This document shows, one piece after another, positions 6,850 to 9,880 of a stretch of DNA of 9,880 nt; the first letter of the stretch is position 1, and each line of letters opens with the position of its first letter. The position numbers were made by a program, and so were the translations under genes. Source of the DNA: Pseudomonadales bacterium (GTDB lineage: Bacteria > Pseudomonadota > Gammaproteobacteria > Pseudomonadales > IMCC2047). The notes beneath the pieces are model-generated. The model searched no databases. It had not been told where the DNA came from and saw only the letters and a program-made list of their open reading frames with translations. The stretch is from assembly GCA_021736745.1 (NCBI GenBank), contig JAIPFG010000094.1, positions 1-9,880 on the forward strand. The letters are read 5' to 3'.

Positions 6850-6949
6850 GAGTTTTGCACTGTTGAATTCAAACACGCTACTAAAAGACCAAAAATTCAG
6901 GCCTTTAGTTCACCGAATAGGCAGGTTAAACTTTACCGTCTCAATCCTT

Positions 6950-7627
6950 ATGAACAATATCTCGCTTATGTCTAAACTCAGAATCCTTGTTTGTGCTTTT
7001 GCCCTTTCCTTTCTCGGTTGTACGACCAGCCCTGAACAATCTCATCCGCCATATGCCACCATCGGTCTTACCGAAATCAGCCAGTCTTTACCCAACACAC
7101 CCATCGCCGTTGGTTTTGATGTCGATGATACGGTGCTCTTTTCTAGTCCGGCATTTTACTTTGTAATTAACAATAGGGCGGGAGCTGATGGCCTTAATAA
7201 ATACGGCGAAAAGCCTTTTGAACACCCGCAAGTTTGGTTCGACATTAATACGGAACTCGACCAATTCAGTCTTCCCAAGAAAATTGCCCAACAACTGATT
7301 CAGATGCACCTAAAACGCGGAGACAGCCTGTTTTTTATTACGGCGCGAGACCCATCAGAAGATGAAAAACTGACGGCGCTGTTGCAGAGAACCTTTAACA
7401 TACCGCAGATGCACCCAGTTATTTTTATGGGTAGCATGTCGAAATCAACGCCCATACAACAGCTCAAGATTCAGCTTTATTATGGCGACTCTGACGCCGA
7501 CATCACCGATGCCCAGAAAGCCGGCATCCGCGCCATACGCATTTTAAGGGCCGAAAATTCCACTGATCCCCGCCCACTTCATTTGGGCGGTTACGGCGAA
7601 AAAATACTCCTGAATTCAGCTTATTAA
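6950..7627 (+). CDS. aphA: Class B acid phosphatase, exported, HAD superfamily
   Basis: A 225-residue (from ATG 6950) relative of E. coli AphA, a periplasmic non-specific phosphatase acting on nucleotides and other phosphomonoesters. HAD motif I is GFDVDDTVLFSSPAF with Asp57 (nucleophile) and Asp59. Motif II Thr131 is in FFITAR. The motif III/IV region is YYGDSDADI with Asp180, Asp182 and Asp184. The C-terminus (RAIRILRAENST ... NSAY) follows AphA closely. A basic start and hydrophobic stretch end in LSFLGC (Cys24), so it may be a lipoprotein rather than a free periplasmic enzyme; the -3 residue is Phe, which is unusual for a lipobox. ATG 6968 is an alternative start, and neither has a good ribosome binding site. 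It ends 3 bp from the converging MaoC gene. Confidence 0.88.
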   Translation: MNNISLMSKLRILVCAFALSFLGCTTSPEQSHPPYATIGLTEISQSLPNTPIAVGFDVDDTVLFSSPAFYFVINNRAGADGLNKYGEKPFEHPQVWFDINTELDQFSLPKKIAQQLIQMHLKRGDSLFFITARDPSEDEKLTALLQRTFNIPQMHPVIFMGSMSKSTPIQQLKIQLYYGDSDADITDAQKAGIRAIRILRAENSTDPRPLHLGGYGEKILLNSAY

Positions 7628-7630
7628 CAG

Positions 7631-8086
7631 TTACTCTGCAAGACGTAATTCCAAGTACTCGGCAACCATTGCCGGTCGACTGGAGCCTTCCACTTCGCCG
7701 GTCACCTCAATGTGTAGCATTAACTGACCCGGCCTTTTCTCTTCAGCACTGAGCAACTTAATGCGGCTACGAAGCCGACTTCCTGATGGCACTGGTGATA
7801 AAAACCGTACTTTATCGAAACCATAGTTGACCCGTACTAAAAATCCTTCCACGTTAAATTCGCTTTTTTCTACGAAATAGGCCACCAGTGACAGGGTCAG
7901 TAATCCGTGCGCAATGGTGCCACCAAAGGGAGTATTTTTTGCTCGGACTGGATCGATATGAATAAACTGCCTGTCTAGCGTCAGTTCGGCAAATTGATTG
8001 ATCATATTCTGGTCGATCGTTAGCCAATCCGTTACTGCAATCTCTTGACCAACATACTCATTGAGTTGTTCTTTTTTAATTTTCAT
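7631..8086 (-). CDS. MaoC-type (R)-specific enoyl-CoA hydratase-like protein
   Basis: A 151-residue single hot-dog-fold MaoC domain protein. The hydratase-2 dyad is in place: Asp38 and His43 in LTLDRQFIHIDP, five residues apart as in Aeromonas PhaJ. It is followed by FGGTIAHGLLTLSL, the family's second signature, which supports the CoA/pantetheine tunnel. The likely reaction is hydration/dehydration of (R)-3-hydroxyacyl-CoA in fatty acid or polyhydroxyalkanoate metabolism; the true substrate cannot be read from sequence. A strong AGGGAAG ribosome binding site (8091-8097 on the + strand) precedes the ATG. The neighbouring symporter gene lies upstream on the same strand, 148 bp away, so MaoC probably has its own promoter. 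Confidence 0.9.
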   Translation of the reverse strand: MKIKKEQLNEYVGQEIAVTDWLTIDQNMINQFAELTLDRQFIHIDPVRAKNTPFGGTIAHGLLTLSLVAYFVEKSEFNVEGFLVRVNYGFDKVRFLSPVPSGSRLRSRIKLLSAEEKRPGQLMLHIEVTGEVEGSSRPAMVAEYLELRLAE

Positions 8087-8109
8087 AATGCTTCCCTACC
8101 GTCCGATAA

Positions 8110-8156
8110 ATTAGAAGCTAATCTCCTGATCACCTCTACCGCTCAAGTCAGGTGAT
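8110..8156 (-). repeat. Two inverted repeats in the MaoC gene leader
   Basis: ATCACCT (8129-8135) and AGGTGAT (8150-8156) are perfect 7-bp arms around a 14-nt spacer. Nearer the gene, ATTAG-AAG-CTAAT (8110-8122) is a perfect 5-bp palindrome with a 3-nt centre. Both lie 24-70 bp upstream of the MaoC start. They could be operator half-sites or mRNA hairpins; the regulator is unknown. Confidence 0.35.
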
Positions 8157-8191
8157 AAGCTCAGCACTTTATGCTGTCTTGCTCAATTGTT

Positions 8192-8216
8192 ATTGCGCGA
8201 AGCAATTTATTTTTTC
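8192..8216 (+). terminator. Terminator-like hairpin facing the + strand
   Basis: ATTGC (8192-8196) and GCAAT (8202-8206) flank a 5-nt loop and are followed directly by TTATTTTTTC on the + strand. The stem is short and AT-rich. No + strand gene ends nearby; the closest ends at 7627. It may be fortuitous or end an antisense transcript. Confidence 0.25.
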
Positions 8217-8234
8217 TAACCCCCCTTATCCATG

Positions 8235-9614
8235 TTAAATAATAATGTAACAAATGCCTGAAATAATCACCGCTCCAATCAGGTTAATCGCAAAGCCATG
8301 CCTTGCCATTTCTCGAATAGATACTTTACCGCTACCAAAGATGATCGCATTGGGTGCCGTCGCGACCGGCAACATAAAGGCGCAACTCGCACTCATCGCT
8401 GCCGGAACCATTAACAGGGCTGGCTCAATTTTTGTGGCCACCGCTGCTGCGGCAAGAATTGGCATAAGCAATGTCGTAGTAGCAGTATTGCTGGTCATCT
8501 CTGTCATAAAGGTAACCACTAAACAGACCGACAGTAAGAGCAATATGACAGGCAATGCTGATAAACCCACTAATTGATCGGCAACCGCCTCACTCAATCC
8601 AACACGGCTAAATGCCTTTGCCAGGGCGATACCGCCGCCAAACAGTAACAACATTCCCCAGGGAATCTCGTTAGCCGACTCCCAATCCAACAGCCGTCCA
8701 CCTTTACCATTGGAGACAATAAACATCAGCACCACTGCCGATAGGGCTACCGTTGCATCATTCGCATTCGGCAAACTTAACCATTCACTCCAACCGCCAA
8801 AAGGCTCCTTTCGTGTAATCCAGGTTATTGCGGTCAAACCAAATAACAGCAATACCCGCACTTCCGCCTTCTGCCAACGCCCCATCGGAGGAATATCGAT
8901 ATTTTGTTCGGTTTCCATGTTGCGCGTTAACCACCAGGCAATAATCGGAATAAAACATATCACCACGGGTAAACCCCATTTCATCCAATCCAAAAAGCTC
9001 AATTCGACGCCCGAACTCTCGGAATAAACCTTCATAAAAATCAAATTAGGTGGTGTACCGATTGGCGTCCCCATGCCGCCTACACTCGCGGCATAACAGA
9101 TACCCAATAATAAAGGGACGACCAATTGTTTGTTTTTGGCGCTTTCCAGTGTCGCCAACGCAACCGGCAACAACATCAGTGTTGTGGCGGTATTAGATAT
9201 CCACATACTCAATAAGGCAGAAGCGGCCATAAACCCGAACAGAATACGATGATTGTTGGTGCCACCAAAGAGATTAACCATACCCAAAGCAACGCGTCGA
9301 TGTGCCCCATTTTTTGACATCGCGGTGGAGAGAATAAAACCGCCCAACAAAAGTAAAATTAAAGGGTTACCATAGGATTCAGCGACTTCAGCATGGCTCA
9401 ATACATCAAAAAGAGGGAATATCGCGAGAGGAATTAACGAGGTAGCGGGTATAGGAATGGCTTCAAAAACCCACCAAACAGCACAGAGCATTGTTATGGC
9501 AGCGACCAATGCTGACGCTGCCGACCATTGCCAATGCAACATCGTCAACGCAACAGCCACTGCTAAGCCTGGCCCACCCCAAAGCGCAAAGATTCGAACA
9601 CGGTTTGCATCCAT
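8235..9614 (-). CDS. DASS/SLC13 family sodium:dicarboxylate symporter
   Basis: A 459-residue inner-membrane transporter of the divalent anion:Na+ symporter family, near the length of Vibrio cholerae VcINDY. Hydrophobic segments span almost the whole protein. The two substrate/Na+-binding SNT signatures of the inverted repeats are present: SNTAT at 140-144 and SNTAT at 375-379. GTPIGTPPN (182-190) and LPVATAPNAI (415-424) supply the paired loop motifs. It should import succinate, fumarate, malate or a related dicarboxylate with Na+. The ATG at 9614 has only a weak ribosome binding site, but the residues that follow fit the family start. It is divergent from the antiporter gene and upstream of MaoC on the same strand. 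The exact substrate is uncertain. Confidence 0.93.
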   Translation of the reverse strand: MDANRVRIFALWGGPGLAVAVALTMLHWQWSAASALVAAITMLCAVWWVFEAIPIPATSLIPLAIFPLFDVLSHAEVAESYGNPLILLLLGGFILSTAMSKNGAHRRVALGMVNLFGGTNNHRILFGFMAASALLSMWISNTATTLMLLPVALATLESAKNKQLVVPLLLGICYAASVGGMGTPIGTPPNLIFMKVYSESSGVELSFLDWMKWGLPVVICFIPIIAWWLTRNMETEQNIDIPPMGRWQKAEVRVLLLFGLTAITWITRKEPFGGWSEWLSLPNANDATVALSAVVLMFIVSNGKGGRLLDWESANEIPWGMLLLFGGGIALAKAFSRVGLSEAVADQLVGLSALPVILLLLSVCLVVTFMTEMTSNTATTTLLMPILAAAAVATKIEPALLMVPAAMSASCAFMLPVATAPNAIIFGSGKVSIREMARHGFAINLIGAVIISGICYIII

Positions 9615-9646
9615 TGGTACAAATCAACTCTTATCGTTATGCTTTG

Positions 9647-9674
9647 ATTGTAACGAATTGAACCTCTGGCACAA
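9647..9674 (-). promoter_or_regulatory. Candidate promoter for the symporter gene
   Basis: On the - strand, TTGTGC (9669-9674) is followed after 16 nt by TACAAT (9647-9652), a good -10 match with a half-matching -35. It is placed to start RNA about 25 nt before the symporter ATG. A + strand TATAAA (9675-9680) abuts it and could serve the divergent antiporter gene. Confidence 0.3.
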
Positions 9675-9773
9675 TATAAATCTTTACCCTCCTATAGATA
9701 ACTTCTATGCTGCGGTTATAAAACGCCCAATAACGGGCTACATATTTTGGGGATCTTTTAGGACTTACCTCGC

Positions 9774-9880
9774 ATGCCTGAGTCAACTGGCCTGACTATT
9801 GCTTTTATTGGTATCTCAGGTTTGCTCTGCCAATGGTTGGCATGGCGCGTTAAACTGCCCGCGATTCTTTTCCTTTTATT
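9774..9880 (+). CDS. Cation:proton antiporter, N-terminal fragment (runs off window)
   Basis: An ATG at 9774, with AGGA at 9760-9763 ten nucleotides upstream, opens 35 codons to the window edge. The reading MPESTGLTIAFIGISGLLC is a first membrane helix. It is followed by QWLAWRVKLPAILFLL, the typical start of CPA-type Na+(K+)/H+ antiporters, in which a W-R-x-(K/R)-L-P-A-I-L motif precedes helix 2. The family call rests on this short stretch only. The rest of the protein, including any C-terminal TrkA-type domain, lies beyond the window. It is divergent from the symporter with 159 bp between. Confidence 0.65.
   Translation, partial: MPESTGLTIAFIGISGLLCQWLAWRVKLPAILFLL

Noticed and set aside
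6863..6872. TTGAATTCAA palindrome between fpr and the phosphatase gene
   Set aside because: A perfect 10-bp palindrome, but short, AT-rich and without a recognised regulator; not enough to call an operator.
6776..6949. Extended start for the AphA-like protein
   Set aside because: It would overlap the fpr gene and place 58 unrelated residues before the signal sequence.
8254..9027. Two + strand open frames opposite the symporter gene
   Set aside because: They are antisense shadows; the - strand frame has membrane segments and both SNT signatures.
9667..9680. Sigma-54 promoter suggested by TGGCAC
   Set aside because: The matching TTGC element is absent at the required spacing; the sequence after it is AT-rich only.
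1..9880. CRISPR array, tRNA, rRNA, insertion sequence or toxin-antitoxin pair
   Set aside because: No regularly spaced repeats, cloverleaf, transposase or small paired genes were seen on either strand.

Overview
The window reads as chromosomal DNA of a gammaproteobacterium, probably free-living or marine. The basis is similarity of several products to Escherichia coli proteins (Uup, Fpr, class B acid phosphatase AphA), moderate GC, dense packing and ordinary Shine-Dalgarno sites. Genus cannot be assigned by eye. No rRNA, tRNA, insertion sequence, phage gene or CRISPR array was seen.

Left part (1-2036, + strand): a stand-alone ODP-type metallo-beta-lactamase-fold di-iron protein, a short BLUF blue-light photoreceptor, and a secreted DUF411 (copper-associated) protein. 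This looks like an accessory sensing/redox/metal group.

Middle part (2155-6056, + strand): five closely spaced genes (gaps of 10-40 bp) that look like one transcription unit. They are an MBL-fold protein with degraded metal ligands, the ABC-F ATPase Uup, a DUF1653 protein, an alkyltransferase-like (ATL) DNA-lesion-binding protein with Trp in place of the catalytic Cys, and a DUF123/GIY-YIG protein. The last three or four suggest DNA maintenance, and a lesion flagger beside a small nuclease-like protein is the most interesting arrangement here. The run ends in what looks like the decayed 3' end of a class II histone deacetylase-like amidohydrolase gene.

Right part (6096-9880): ferredoxin-NADP reductase fpr (-), divergent from a class B acid phosphatase gene (+). 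The phosphatase converges tail to tail, with a 3-bp gap, on a MaoC-type hydratase gene (-). Upstream of that lies a DASS/SLC13 sodium:dicarboxylate symporter (-). Divergent from the symporter, the window ends in the first 35 codons of a probable cation:proton antiporter. This part is mostly ordinary metabolism and transport.

No clearly new multi-gene system is evident. The best leads are the ATL/GIY-YIG pair, the degenerate MBL protein, the BLUF/ODP/DUF411 neighbourhood and the deacetylase remnant. No stretch over 300 bp lacks a gene.
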